Of a DNA stretch of 64,000 nt, positions 24,373-37,250 are shown one piece after another. The notes under the pieces are model-generated. The model saw only the letters and a list, made by a program, of their open reading frames with translations, was not told where the DNA came from and ran no database searches. The stretch comes from Kudoa neothunni (Eukaryota > Cnidaria), in the NCBI GenBank assembly GCA_964304625.1, contig OZ199839.1, positions 11,346,001-11,410,000 of the forward strand, given 5' to 3'. The first letter of the stretch is position 1, and each line of letters starts with the position of its first letter. The position numbers and the translations under genes are program-made.

Positions 24373-26129
24373 ACATATTTAGGTCTTTAAAAAGTTGAAA
24401 ACTCAAAAAACTCGTTTATTTATTAATAAAACCTAAAATGTAATTAAATAATTTAGGAAAATAGATAAGCGGATTATACGATTTAATAATAGGATTATCA
24501 CTCGCTTATATTAGAGTGATTGCCATTCGAAGTTATCATTCCTTCTCACATACCAAAATCATCTGTTAATCAAGTTATATCATCAATCAATATAGAGTAG
24601 TTGTTTGAATTTATTTCTTTAATCGAATAGTTGAATTAATTGTTATTTCGTTTCAAAAGAGATTAAGCCTAACGATAATAATTAATTGTCGCATGTTTTC
24701 ACCTGGCCACATAAATTTATTATTTTTTCAGTTCTATTGAATAATTTTAACTTTAAATATAACATTTTTAAAAACGTGAATTTTTATACACTCATGAATT
24801 GCAATATCTTTTTAAGAGATTTTTCAAAGCGAAATATGCTCAGTGCAAAAAAACCGGATATTTGTCGTTAGTTAAAAGTATCCATATTAAATTTAATTTT
24901 TTAAGTCATTTTTACAAATAAACAAATGATGTAAAAAATTTCAAATTAATAAAGGATATAATTAACGAAAATAACAAAAAGTTGTGAATAAATTTGAAAG
25001 GAGTTCGATTTTTGAGTAAAATTGCACCAATGAAAACAATATAAATTTAAAAAATGGCTCATCCCACCTAATATTCAGCGAGTAATATTTCTCGTGTAGT
25101 AATTGTGATAATTGTAGTAACTAGGAAATTTGTAATATTTCTAAATCCTAGTGTAGTCACCACAATAGATTATAATTATTATTAAATATATTAGGAAAAA
25201 AGATGGTTATAGGAGAAATAACGATAACCTATAAAAATTGAACGATGATGAGAACAAAAAAGGAAGTAATTTCAATTGTGAATTTCACAAGCCTCTCGAC
25301 ACACTACGTAAAATTTCACCAATTCCAGTGATAATAGTTATGTGAACGATCGGTATTTGTAATCGTATTTGGAGTCAGCTTCAACTTGTGTGCTAGTGAA
25401 AATCCATATTTTATTATTTGTGGGCCAACCACTTTACAACTCATTTAGAGGATATGGAATGAATTCCACCAAACACTTAAAAAAATAAAAGTAAATTTGT
25501 TATTGCAATTGGTAGTTTAAACAGTATTAATTGATGAATGTTGGGTTAGTTACTTAATAGTTACGACAACAGAGTTTAGATTAAGTCTTTAATTTATTAA
25601 TCCATTAATCACATACTAATTTTATTCATTATGTCCAAACACGAGTTGGTATATATGAGAAAGTGATTAAATTCAACGTAGGTACAAAGAATAATACTCA
25701 AATAACATAGTAATAAATATCTATTGGATTTAGCAGCTTAGTATCGTACTAATAAAGTAACACCCAGCTGTTATTTTTTTATTTGATTCTCGAAACAACA
25801 AAGGAAGATATTCATAATGTGTATATATTTCCTGTTGAACTAGATGTGTGGATTCCTAGTTAAAAATATATAAAAAATTATCATTCAATTTATAGGCAAA
25901 ATAAATCTAATCTAACATTAGAAAGTATAGAATAGGTGTGGGTGAATAGAAGGGGGTTTGAATAAGCTCACATAATGATTAGCCATTCCATAGGGTGGTT
26001 GTTGTTGTTGTTGTTGTTATTGTTGACATTAATGCAATACTTTTTGTTTGGAATTAGCACATAACTAATATTTAGGCTGTGAATAATTCCAACGGCGTTA
26101 ACTAATCCTTTTAACAAGAAGTTGGTATT
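24373..26129. other. AT-rich spacer upstream of the NPC2-like gene
   Basis: No gene recognised; the 61-codon frame at 24686-24871 lacks support. A (GTT)n run lies at about 25996-26025, close to the downstream gene. Confidence 0.5.
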
Positions 26130-26730
26130 ATGAATTTTTGGTACATTCTTCCTATAATGGTGAATGTATTATCGATGACATTATTGAAAATTCCTCGTGA
26201 GAAGCTTTACGTCAATCGATCTCATAAGTTGTGTTCCAGCGATGATGGTAGATTTTGGACTATTTCGAAAATATACTAAAAATTTGTATAGATAATCAAA
26301 GTGCCAATCTCGCACACATAGAAAGTGTAGAGTTAGAAGAGTGTGAGCATAAAATTTGTTATTGTTCAAATACATCCAACAACCCCAAACAACCAATCAC
26401 TCTAAGAATCACTTTCCAGTCTATCAGCAATGCATCCTCAATCCATTTTCAGGCAAGTGTTAAGATGATAAACAAATGGATACGACTGAAATCACTTGAT
26501 CGTGATCTGTGTGTGTATAATGATATTAGATGCCCAATATATTATAATGAAAAAGTGAGTATTGTTGTTCGTTCCAATGTGGGCGATATATTTTTAAAGG
26601 TATACAGATCTAGTGGTGATAAAGGGTAGTTTTATGATTTATTTAGCGAAAAATCCTCGTCCAATTCAAGGTATTTGACGAAAGGAGGAGGGAATTGATG
26701 TGTTTTATTTTGGATTTCAAGTGTTTTTAA
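26130..26730 (+). CDS. NPC2-like / ML-domain lipid-binding protein, three exons
   Basis: Exons 26130-26247, 26292-26599 and 26647-26730; introns of 44 and 47 bp, phases 1 and 0; 169 residues. It begins with a hydrophobic leader (MNFWYILPIMVNVLSMTLL). The body shows the ML/NPC2 pattern: ESVELEECEHKICYCSNTSN (first cysteines), PITLRITFQSISNASSIHF, the DLCVYNDIRCPIYYNEKVSI block typical of the second cysteine pair, and a last exon ILVQFKVFDERRRELMCFIL matching the final strands with the conserved Cys. The family binds sterols or other lipids in lysosomes or outside the cell. The N-terminal segment between leader and domain is longer than in human NPC2. Its 3' end faces the RPUSD2-like gene 244 bp away. 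Confidence 0.85.
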
Positions 26731-26974
26731 AACCAATTTTATTGATCTCAACATTTTTATATGTAAATAGATAGTTTTATCTCATGACACTAATTTTATA
26801 ATTTTGTAATTACGTTGTTTATCTGTGGTAATCAGTTGTTTCCTGGAGGGTGCTACTATTGGGAATTTGTTGTCTTAGTCAAATCCCCAAACAGCTGATA
26901 AACACACCTTTAAAATGAAAAAAATAATACACCTCACTATACGAATAAAATCTAAAAGTATTTCAAAAGTTTCG

Positions 26975-28857
26975 TTAAAATGGTACATGTTCGCCCTCAT
27001 TGGTGGCGTTCAAAGGAGCTTCCAAAGAGTGATACCAACTAGGTAGTGCCGAATCGAAAACTTTACCAAACACCTAGAATAACAGAGTAACGTAGGAAAA
27101 ACTCAAATTTAAAATCAATAGTTGTTGAAAGTGAAATTACCGTGTACTTTTTTGAATGTAAACACATTACACGACGTACCTGGGTGGCATAAAATCCTTC
27201 ATTACATTCACCACAATTTTTGTCATAAAACCCTACCACACAATCAAATTCAATAAAATTAGTCCTAAATTGAAAATGTGTTGATATTACGAGTTGTGTC
27301 ATCATTATTTTCGGGCAAATCTCCCAATGTCGAATCAGTTGAAGTGATATGGTTAGCTTTCCGTTTCCGGCTTTTTGATGTGACAAATTCTCTTCCTTTG
27401 AGCAAACCCTCAATTATCTACCAATAAATTTATATAGATTTATCCTAATTAAACTATGAGTTACATCATCAATTGGAGGATAGTCCCCTTGGAAACCTCT
27501 CTTTGGCCCAAATGCCAATGGATGACTGTATATAGGATCCCCAATAATGGGATAGCCCAACCACTGCATATGGATTCTAATTTGATGCATTCTTCCAGTG
27601 ATAGGTTTGCCTATCAGTATTCATTGTGAAATTGATAAGCATGAAATAGGTTTGTGGCAATTATGTGATACATTTGACAATTGATTTTCCTTTCTCATAT
27701 TTAACTCGTTGGAATATGGTTGTGGAAGGTTTTCCCTCCACACTATCAATAAGGCATACTCCTAATTTTTGTGAAGCAATTTTGATAGGTTGATCACAAA
27801 CCAACTCATCTCTAAACCACATAAATATGAATCTATTAGAACTACACTAATTCTATAACTAACTCTGGAAATTCACCATCTACCATACAATAGTATTCTT
27901 TCATTATGGTGCGTTCTACAATCTCATCCGAATACTTTTTAGCAGTGATTGGATCCCTTAACATAGTTGATAAATTGGTTAGGATATTCAACAACAACTT
28001 GGCTATTATAGTCACACCAGATGTGAGTCGGTCCAAACGATGCACAGCTAATCAACATAAGTACCACATCAATATAACAACGAGACAAACTACTGAATAA
28101 TCGATTTTGATTCAATTCTTTGTATAAATAGAATAAAACCGTGTTGTGACGATACCTTCCCATTGGATGGATCTAAATAAGCAACAGTAATAATAATGAA
28201 CCCAACATAAAAATAAATACTGCCATCCCACTAGGTTTATCAACCACAATAATACTCTCATCCTCATGTATAATATCCATCTTCTCAAACGGTATGGGAA
28301 GCTCATGTCGATGCATTAAACTTTGAATAATATCATTATTTTTGATAATATAATCCGATGATTTGATTTTTCCATTAACTAATTAATAATTCTCCTATCG
28401 AAAATCTCACTTAACAAATACCCCTTATTCTACCATCTTTGATATCGTTTTCCTAAGAGAATTGTATTGTCGATCATTGAAGTTATCCAATGGAACAACA
28501 AAATGTGTACTATTAAATGAGATTGTCGCTGTAGAAATTCTTTCTCAAATAACTCTTTCAATGTGAGTCCTATCCATCTGTTTTTGCAGTACGAATAAAA
28601 CAAATAATGATAAGGATTCACATATCTCAGTCCTGTGTCAATAAATCAACCTTAAAGTCATACAAAATATCCCTGAACTGTTACCATCTTTGATAAAACA
28701 AGTAGTTTCGGTTAAGGCGCATTCTTTTTGATCCACATGTCTTTTCCCCTTGAAAATCTACAATGTGGGATCGAATCAATAAACTGCTCCTTCGTTCGTT
28801 CATATCAACCTTAAAAATATCAGAGTCTGTATTTGTTTCAGATTCATTTTTCTCCAT
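26975..28857 (-). CDS. RPUSD2-like: RPUSD2/Rib2-like RNA pseudouridine synthase (RluA family), twelve exons
   Basis: Exons (minus): 28857-28810, 28757-28685, 28632-28511, 28452-28422, 28378-28221, 28172-28094, 28047-27864, 27811-27672, 27610-27465, 27417-27291, 27232-27141 and 27073-26975; introns 43-67 bp; 432 residues. Landmarks in order: KDGLRYVNPYHYLFYSYCKN (RPUSD2-specific N-terminal block), VNGKIKSSDYIIKNND with MHRHELPIPFE, VVDKPSGMAIHPMGRYRHNT, the catalytic HRLDRLTSGV (Asp176), KEYYCMVDGEFPEDEL, ITGRMHQIRIHMQWLGYPI and GDPIY. Near the C-terminus, KNCGECNEGFY and then VMCLHSKKY match the RPUSD2/Rib2 cysteine tail. It isomerises uridine in RNA. All expected blocks are present and in frame only with these introns, which validates the micro-intron model. 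Least certain is the intron at 27290-27233. Confidence 0.9.
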
Positions 28858-29839
28858 AGTTAATTATGAATTTAAAAAAATTGTATCCAATTAACGCAAT
28901 AAATGTTCGAGGTTGATTCTTAGGTCACTTGTCTAATCTGCGCGCGATCGTATAAGAATGATTTAAGCCAAGGTAAATTTTAATCCAAAATTGTCTGTCG
29001 GTAGGCTTCCCCGATCCAAATTTTTAATCACAGCAAATTTTATTCACAAATGTGATTTTTTTGAAACTTCTGCTATATTCAATTATTCCTGAATCCAAAG
29101 AGAGCGGCGGTGAGCCAGAAATAATAAATATCTTCAAAACTAAACTGACGATAATTAAATATCATTAGCCCCTGGGTTCTCAACTCAATGTAGTTTCCAC
29201 ATGTCATACCACTTATGAGAACAACCCCGCACCACGTTTCAAAAAAGAGATTTAAACATGGAATTATTTGTTAGGTTGGAAACAATATTTCTGTTTAAAT
29301 CTTGAATCACTCGGAAAATAAAAACAGCCGTGCATTTTAACAAGAAAACTAATGTAAATCAACTAAGCGCAACTGATATCAAATTAAACATTTTTATTTT
29401 TTTGTCTTTCTGGACAATAATTCTGTCAGAACGAAGTTCCTTATCAGATGACAATCGAATAAATCAGAATTCGTAATGAATTCGAAATTCTAATATTTTA
29501 GTGCAAAATATCAGATGTGAAAATTTGCGCGGAACGTTGAATTGTGTAATTTTTTTGTTTTAATTAAAAATTTAAAAGCTATATAAGAAATATAAACATG
29601 TAACCCAATCACAAATGTAAAGTTTTAGTTGATATTATTTTTTAGTACAAACTGATTTTAATTTGAATTATAAAAAACCAAAATAATTCAACAACAAAAT
29701 AAAAAACCTAATCTAGATGCTAACTAGAGTTTATTTATTGCTCGCCTTTTAACGTACTTATAAAAAATAAAATAACTTTTTATTATTCAACACATTTTAA
29801 AACGTATTATACTATATTCATCTTTTTTATTAAAGAGTG
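28858..29839. other. Spacer upstream of the RPUSD2-like gene
   Basis: No gene found. A short inverted pair (GGGTTCTCAAC near 29176 and GAGAACAACCCC near 29217) could be a tiny mini-element remnant. Confidence 0.45.
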
Positions 29840-29930
29840 ACTACAGTCGAACCCTGTTTATCCGCAAATCTGGGGACCTGGCGCAATTTTTTTCGCATAA
29901 TGAAATTTCGGTTAAACGAGACTCGGTGAG
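29840..29930 (+). repeat. pogo/Tigger-like terminal sequence
   Basis: CAGTCGAACCCTGTTTATCC followed by GCAAATCTGGGGACC and GGTTAAACGAG resembles the ends of Tigger-type transposons. The opposite terminus was not identified, so the extent is unknown. Confidence 0.35.
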
Positions 29931-29960
29931 TATGCATGTGCACAACTTAAATATTATTAA

Positions 29961-30460
29961 GCCGTGGACAGATAACACATCGGTGTGACACTCGGACTCA
30001 GAACCTTGAAGTAATGGGTTCGAATCCGCCGGTAGTAAGACTACTAGACTACTGCTTCCGTGTCGGTGGGTCCCTATCCCATATTTTGGTGGGAGCTGTG
30101 GTTAACGTGTACGCTCGCTTGTGGAGTGGGATGCACTGGCAGCCAGATTTGCGTGAAGTGAAGTGGGGTGAGCGTGAATAGGAGTTGGAATCTCCTATTC
30201 ACATCGTAAGGCAAGTAATTTGCAGGCCAGGCCACACAGAGCCAACATCCTTAAATTAAGGGGATAGGGTATGGGGTGGTGGTCGCCCTAAAACGAAGAT
30301 GTTTAGTGGGTTAAAGTCCCACACTACCGCATAAAGATAAGCGACGAGGTTTCATGTTACGTCCTGCGGTGCCTAAAGCGTTAATGGAAGAGCTCTGACC
30401 AACCAGAATTCCACAACCTTATAAGTTGCGCTAGGGGATTTACCTTGTAAACAAAAAAAA
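29961..30460 (+). repeat. tRNA-derived SINE, copy 1
   Basis: The head GCCGTGGACAGATAACACAT is followed by an A-box-like CGGTGTGACACTCGGACTCA and a B box GGGTTCGAATCCGCC (30015-30029), as in a class II (Leu/Ser-like) tRNA. The body includes GTGAGCGTGAATAGGAGTTG and GTTAAAGTCCCACACTACCG. The tail is TACCTTGTAAACAAAAAAAA. The whole body is shared with 57968-58405 on the other strand, so this is a dispersed RNA polymerase III SINE family. It lies directly against an ISXO2 fragment. Confidence 0.8.
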
Positions 30461-30830
30461 GTGGATGCCATTGTGCAGATCGATGAATCCAACATCTGTA
30501 AAAGAAAATACCATCGGTGAAGTGAAGGGTTCTCGTTAACCAAAACGTTTGGATTGTTGGCGGGGTTGATGAGAATAATAATATTTTCCAAGTTTTGACC
30601 GAAGTGAGAGATTAGTCAACTCTTGAAAATATTATTACCACTTAAATGGCCCCCGTTCCATAATATGTACAAGTGGCGTGGTTATAATTCGCTTGATTCT
30701 CTTGGTCATAAACACAAATCTGTAAACCACAGCGTTGAATCTAAAACTAGCGATGGCGCCCATACTAATAAAATCGAGGCCATTTGGAGCGCAATTAAAC
30801 GCAAATTCCGGCATATAACCAATTAGAAAT
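30461..30830 (+). pseudogene. ISXO2/IS1595-type transposase fragment
   Basis: In changing frames it reads VDAIVQIDESNICKRKYHR, then KTFGLLAG, and later HKHKSVNHSVESKTSDGAHT with NKIEAIWSAIKRKFRHIT. These are the DE, the VNHS and the HTN-IE-WS-K blocks of ISXO2-like transposases. The middle is lost or scrambled and the N-terminus is missing, so it is inactive. Confidence 0.7.
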
Positions 30831-31224
30831 CTGAATTAATAGACTCTTATTTGGCAGCCCACCAATTTAAAATAAAATTAAAAACAATCGTTTTTCTTCC
30901 TATATAGAAACTATCAACAAAATATACCAACATTAGAATTGATTATTGTCGTTATTAAATTTTGTTTTTCTTTTGGCCGACGCGCTAGGAAAAAATACCG
31001 TAAGTTTCCCACTGAACCGTACTTTAGCCACAAAGTTCTTATGTTTATCAGTGTGTTTGCAGCAGTACGCATGTGAAATAGAAAACCTTTTTTTAGAGGC
31101 TGTTAAGTATTTGTTTATGTACTCATAAACTTAGCGAAAGTTTGAACACTTCTGCTAATCTGAACGCGGTCCATTTTAATCTGTGTTTTTCTCTGCACTG
31201 CCTGCTTACAAAATACATAACAGA

Positions 31225-33582
31225 GGCAGTGACTATTGCCACGAAAACGAATTTCTCCTAATTCTGAGGATGCCTAGACCTATAATTTTCTTTACTACTT
31301 AAACATATTTTTATCTATTAAATTTTAAATTTTCGCATTAAAATTTACTATATAGATTTCATGATAAAAATCGGTGACTTAATTATCTAAAATATCAGTT
31401 TATGTATATACACAGTGACCTTTGAAATAATTTTTGATTTTATATTACCACAATTGGGTATTTCTAGACTGCTTTAAGCCCTAATTTGGTGATCCATCCT
31501 CAAATCAACCCAATAAATCAAATCTATTATAAATACACAACCTGCATTTGCATGTCTATACACATCTTTTTTGTTAGTTAAAAGATATTTTATCTGACAT
31601 TTTAGGGTACTTTAAAATGGATAACTCTGAAAAAGGGTGTAAAAGTGTTATGAAAATAAGCTTAAAAAACTTGTAATACTTATAATTATGAATCATCTTT
31701 ATATTATATATATTAATGATTATAAATAATAAACAATTTTTCCTCATTAATATGTATTTTGTTAAGATATTTATAAAATGCGAGAATAAGAAACAATATA
31801 AGGCGGTGCTGAGAGTGATATCTTTTAAACAGAGACAATATTTATCTCGTTTCTTCAGCTAGAAGATTCCTTAGTCATATGAAAAAAAATCATTATGTAA
31901 TTTTATAGATAGAGATTATAAAAATTGATTATGTCAAATGTGTTCTCTTCCAAAAAATTTAAAAGGGGAATTAAAATACTGTTATATTTAGTACATTTGT
32001 TATTTTGGAAACCATTATTGTAAAAGACCAAGGGGTGTAAGAGAGACTAAAACTTTGTGAGGCGCCTGTCAGACTCATTTTAAGGTAGGAATCAGCTCCA
32101 ATAGAAAAAAAATTGATGGAAAATTTTTACATTTAGCACGTAACCACAGAAGAAGTCAGGTTTTCTTCGAATATACCGCCACAACGTAAATTAGACCGCA
32201 ATAGTAAATCAATTTCGAAATTAACTTCTATGTTTGCCAATGAAAAAGTTATGCGGTCTAAAATAAAATAAGAAACGGGTGTTATAATTACACTCAATTC
32301 CATATATTATACAGAAAAAGCTCCTTACTAACGTAATAAATTCGACTATTTTTATAAGATTTTAACTCTAAATCATAAGTGTGATCTTAGAACTCTTACT
32401 GAAGATGCGAATCGGCTTTGTGCAATAATATTTATAGAGAATGAGATGAAGAAGGTTCTTCCCTTTTTATGGAACTACTTATGTTGATACAACCTAACAA
32501 TTATTGGAATCACGATAAAAAACTCAATATTCATAATTTATTATATAAACTTCCAATTTTATCAAATTTTATTCAGTGTTACCCAACACCTAACAGTTAA
32601 CGATTTTTCCTGGAACGAACCGTATAAGTATAAGTAGAGCATGTATTATTTACAAAAAAAGTTATTTTAAACTTGTATATTAATATATTAATTTCTGTTC
32701 TGCCGTCGATAAAGGAGAAGGTACTTTCTGTAATTACCAGCAAAGATTTGAAGATCTTGAAAAACAATTCTCCAAATGCTAAACTACTTATATATAAATT
32801 TCACGTTTTGAACATTCTTGAGTGGTAGATATTGTTTTAAATATATATCACGCGTGAATTAAAATATTTGATGCTAGAAATTCTTCTAAAAATAATCTTC
32901 GTTAGAAATTAAGATGATTATCAGAAAATGTGCACTGAGCTTAACAGCTAAACGTTGAGGATTTTAATTTGTATTTAAAAAAACTGGCATCCAATTAGAT
33001 CACAGTGGATTAATTTATCAAACAATATAAAATCAATCAAATCTACTGGAATCCTAAAGTTTTAGTTTCAGTGTATCTACCTACATTTTTTCAGATTTTA
33101 CACTTCCTAAAAAGTCTAAAGCAGTATGAAGACTAAGGGGTTATAGAATGACTGCAATAGGGAAGAACAGAAACAAAATAATAAACTACATAATTGAGTT
33201 ATAATAAAGTTTATTCGTGTGTTGTCAATCATTCTTGCGTAATTTTTTCTATTTATCATAAAATTCAAAGATACTCCAAGTTCAATCAACGATTATATGA
33301 TTCCTATTTATGACTTACGAATTCGATGTTGTGTTTAAGATATCAGTCAGTTATTTTTTCAACTTTTTAAATAAATAATAACTAACTATTACAACAAGTG
33401 TGAAAAATACGCGGCTATATTCTGCTAATACCAAAAATTAGAATTTGTATAATAACAAAAGTTCTTAATAAAAATATGTAAACAGTAATATATAATATTA
33501 TGTGGTTAAGGAGAAATTCGTTTTCGTGACAATAGACAACCACGACATGAGATTATACGCTAGCGTAGTAATAGCCACTGCC
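31225..33582. mobile_element. Unclassified inverted-repeat element, 2.36 kb (possible MULE)
   Basis: The left end GGCAGTGACTATTGCCACGA continues AAACGAATTTCTCCTAA. The right end, read inward, is GGCAGTGGCTATTAC, a roughly 38-bp interruption, then TCACGAAAACGAATTTCTCC. The interior has no intact frame. At about 31990-32150 a degraded stretch (HYCKRPRGVRETKTL, then FLHLARNHRRSQ) faintly resembles a FLYWCH zinc finger, which would suggest a MULE. Confidence 0.45.
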
Positions 33583-36282
33583 TTTTTTAAATGCAGCTTT
33601 TAGTATACATTTGAAAGGATGATACTTTTTTGAAAAATCGTTAATACACTTATAATTGCTCACATAATCAATATCATTATCAGAAGTAAAGAATTTTCTG
33701 GTTGTCAACGTCAATGAACACATTAGAAAGTACCTGAATAATACTGAAGTTTATTTATTTCAGGGTGATGATCAATTAGAATAAAATTTTACTTATTATA
33801 TACAAAGAGAATCTATTGATTATGGTGTAGAATGTTTTAAAAATGTTATATATGTCATTGGGAGTAATTTTAAGCATAGCCAAATTATTTAGGATGTATT
33901 TTCACGTTTCAAGCGTTATGGATATAGTTGAGCGAAAAAAATTATGATCATTTTAAATAAAATACATAATTTGAGATTATAAGTTGTTGCCAGGTTGGAA
34001 TAATTTTGGTTTCTATACACATTCTAAAACCGATGTAAGATGTGTGTAGAGTTTTCAAATAATTAAATTTTTGTGATAATTTCGTAAATGGAAATTTCTG
34101 TTTATCAAATACATCGATTGAGATTGAAACTATGTTCGTCTTTTCGATAAGTTTTTCCTAAATTTTCTTGAAAAATAGCTGGCATAACTAATTCGATAAG
34201 TTTCTATATTTGATGACATAATTTTTTAAATAATGCTTAAATTCTCAGTAACCTAATTATTCTTTACCACCAGCCAGACCTTAAGGTTAATATTCAAATA
34301 AATATGTAATTTTCTTTTTGCTAAAAATAATTTATCGTGATATAAAAGCTGCATGAAAATCTGCGATACCGCATTCTATACGTATTTTAAGAATTTTATT
34401 CACGATTACTTTTGCACAACATAAAGTCCCCTCTCAATAGATGCCATGTAAGTTAATAAGAAATTATTGGTCTATTCGACCTAACCGATATTTTTACACA
34501 GTTTTCGTTAATCTAAGAATAGTATAATACAAATAAATTTTTATAGGGCAATCAAACAGTACCTTATTTTCAAAAGGGTGCACACCTTCGAGAAAATCAG
34601 TTGACATCTAAGCGTAACTGTAATTATTCAACCTCAAAACATTTTTACATTTTAGATTAAATCGTATTTTGTTAATTAAATTTGTATATTTTTGAACCAA
34701 TAAGTATTTTTGTTAAAAAGCAAGGTTAGGTATATTTAAAAATCCGGAAATTATGTTAAAATAATGAATACGTAAGTTACCACTCACAATTTATTAATAC
34801 CTCATTAACATCCTTTATAAAATTGCAAATAAAGAGTAACAATTAATATTTATATTTCCAACACATGATAGATCGATTTTATTTTTTTTTATCGTTTTTT
34901 AGCTAATAATAAATTTTGTACCGAGAAGGATTAATCTTTATCGCAAAATTTTTAAAAGAATTGAAAGTCCTATTTAAGTAACTTAATGTTTTTGGTTAAT
35001 AAATGAATGAACTTTAATCGTTAATTAAATTTCTCATGAAACTAAGGTCATTATATTTTTGGTCAACAATTTGTAAAATAAACTTAAAAATACTCATTAA
35101 TTTTTCTCAATATCTCTATTTATATTTGATTGTAAAGTGTGCGCATAATTTCGTTTATCTAAATCATCACATTACAAAAATAATGACAATCATTAAAATG
35201 CAACAATTAAAATAGAAAAATAAAACTAAATGTTAAAATTTTCCATCATAAAGTACTAGATTAAGCTGGGCATTAGCCCTAATATCTATTTTAAAAAATT
35301 CATTGCAGTTAAATATACATAATTTAATAAAAGTTGATTGAGCCTTATTTATCATAATATTTTTAGGAGATATCTACGTTAATATATTGTGCGACCGACA
35401 AAGAGACCCCTACCAATTTACCAACAAAATTCTATTTACTTCCACTAAATGAGCTCTATAATCATCATTAATAATTTAATAAATGGAATTTTTGATTGTA
35501 ATCCAAATTATTTCCAATATACGTAATTATTTTCATCTGATAATGTTATCCACAATAATATTTTTTTGTATTTCTATAAAATTATTTAACGAACCAATAG
35601 ATGTAACGAATTCATTCATAATTATAAAAATAAAAAAGGCAGAAACAGTCGTAATTAATTTTCATTATGGCCATCTATAACATTAATGTTTATTTAGCTT
35701 TCATTTTAAAAATTAAAGCTCTCATGAAATATTTATCTTATTTTATAAAATCAATATCATTAATAATAAAAATGAAATTATTAAATTTGATTAGATTCGT
35801 AAAATTAAATTATTGAATAAATTTTTAATAAACGAATATATATGTTCAATAATATTTTAACTTAAGCTATTAACCAAATAATCTTTTTATTACTTGTAAA
35901 TAGTAAAATAGAAAATTTTAAACGTAATAACTTTAAGTTACAAGTAAATCAAAATTGGACGACTAAATAATAAATAGAGCGATTCTATGATGATTTCATT
36001 TAATTTGTCTGATACACCATTATTTACATCACCATAACTAAAAATGTATTAATATATATCAAATCTGCTCATATTCAATGTATTTATCTAAATATTAACT
36101 TATGTGATCTTATTCCCAATATTAATTGTTTCTAGGAGATTTTAATGTATACATATAAATATAGTTTTATTGTTAATTTATCTACCCATTTATGTTTATC
36201 TATATATTATCATTTAGATAAAATTACAAATTGATATAAAAGGATGAGTATTTGATAATTTTGGTAATTATATACATTTGTA
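33583..36282. other. Gene-poor AT-rich stretch
   Basis: No coding exon, RNA gene or paired repeat that I could support in 2.7 kb. The 65-codon frame at 35483-35680 is hydrophobic and AT-driven, and has no partner exon. Confidence 0.5.
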
Positions 36283-37250
36283 ATGATGTTTACGTTTGCA
36301 TTGTCACTGTTCGTTCTTTGTATTTTCAATAAACAAATCATTCCTAATTGTATTTAGGTTCTTTGAACATTAGGAATACAGCTCAAGAAACTAACGTAAA
36401 GATATTATTTAAATTTATTTTATCTAAAATAATATTCATGCAATCTAAAATATGTTTATATATAGTTTGAATTACGCGGATTAGCAATTGGCCAAATGAG
36501 AGGTGCCCTAGATTATTTGAGGAGAACTGATTTAATTCGACACGACGACATTAAGGTCCATTAAGAAAATAATATTTAGAAAGTTAATTATGTTATGTAG
36601 ATCGATATTCTAGAAAAAGCTAAAGAAAACCAGAATCAATTTATCAATAAATACCCTGACCCCGATGGGTTGTGCAAAATACATGTAATGTGTGATGCGG
36701 AATTAAGTAAGCAAAATTGTTACAGTTTATTGGTTGATTATTACAACTTAGTAAAGTTTTTGAAGGGTAAACGACGATGTGTGCCTTGTATTGTAATTTT
36801 TTAAACATACGTATACATATATTTATTGAATTTTTTTTACAGTTGATTCAGTATCTGTATTTTGTCCGAACTAAAAATGATAATCACATTCCTAACGATG
36901 ATGTATTCATATTTTTGATGAAATAATACAATAGTTATTTCTAGAAAGTAAAGGAATTTTATTTTGAAGCAAAAGACAATTGCATGGATGAAGATCATTG
37001 TGATAATTTTGATGGAGATTTTCCTGATGGTATAAATTAATTCATTTTTTACATTGTTTAATATAAGATTTAAAAAATCAATAAATTTAAATTAGACAAT
37101 GCATAATTATAGTACGATTAAATTATAGATCCCCACGCAAAGAGTGATCGCTGCCACCGTCCTGGAGAAGAAAACGGTGTTCAAGGGGCTATTGGACGAT
37201 TGGGAGATCACAAAGTTAAGAAAGTGGTAGTGCAACTACGTATGCCATAA
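36283..37250 (+). CDS. Unknown secreted cysteine-containing protein, seven exons
   Basis: Exons 36283-36319, 36358-36395, 36466-36555, 36601-36792, 36843-36902, 36945-37029 and 37129-37250; introns 38, 70, 45, 50, 42 and 99 bp; 207 residues. All joins keep frame (phases 1,0,0,0,0,1). The first exon is a signal peptide (MMFTFALSLFVLC). The mature part has a charged helical region (MRGALDYLRRTDLIRHDDIK, then IDILEKAKENQNQF) and cysteines in GLCKIHVMC, QNCYS, RRCVPC, DNCMDEDHC and DRC. An acidic stretch (HCDNFDGDFPDD) and a basic end follow. No family recognised. An alternative 3' end splices from 37226 to 37471, giving a final exon DGSAKNDPSDIS ending at 37509; either is possible. The spacing and phase pattern argue for a real gene. 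Confidence 0.6.

Noticed and set aside
26181-26396. Minus-strand frame opposite the NPC2-like gene
   Set aside because: Shadow of exons 1 and 2 of the NPC2-like gene.
28430-28621. Single 63-codon minus frame as a stand-alone gene
   Set aside because: Its first two thirds are exon 3 of the RPUSD2-like gene; the rest is intron and an out-of-frame exon.
35483-35680. Hydrophobic 65-codon frame
   Set aside because: Typical of AT-rich non-coding DNA; no partner exon or repeat pattern.
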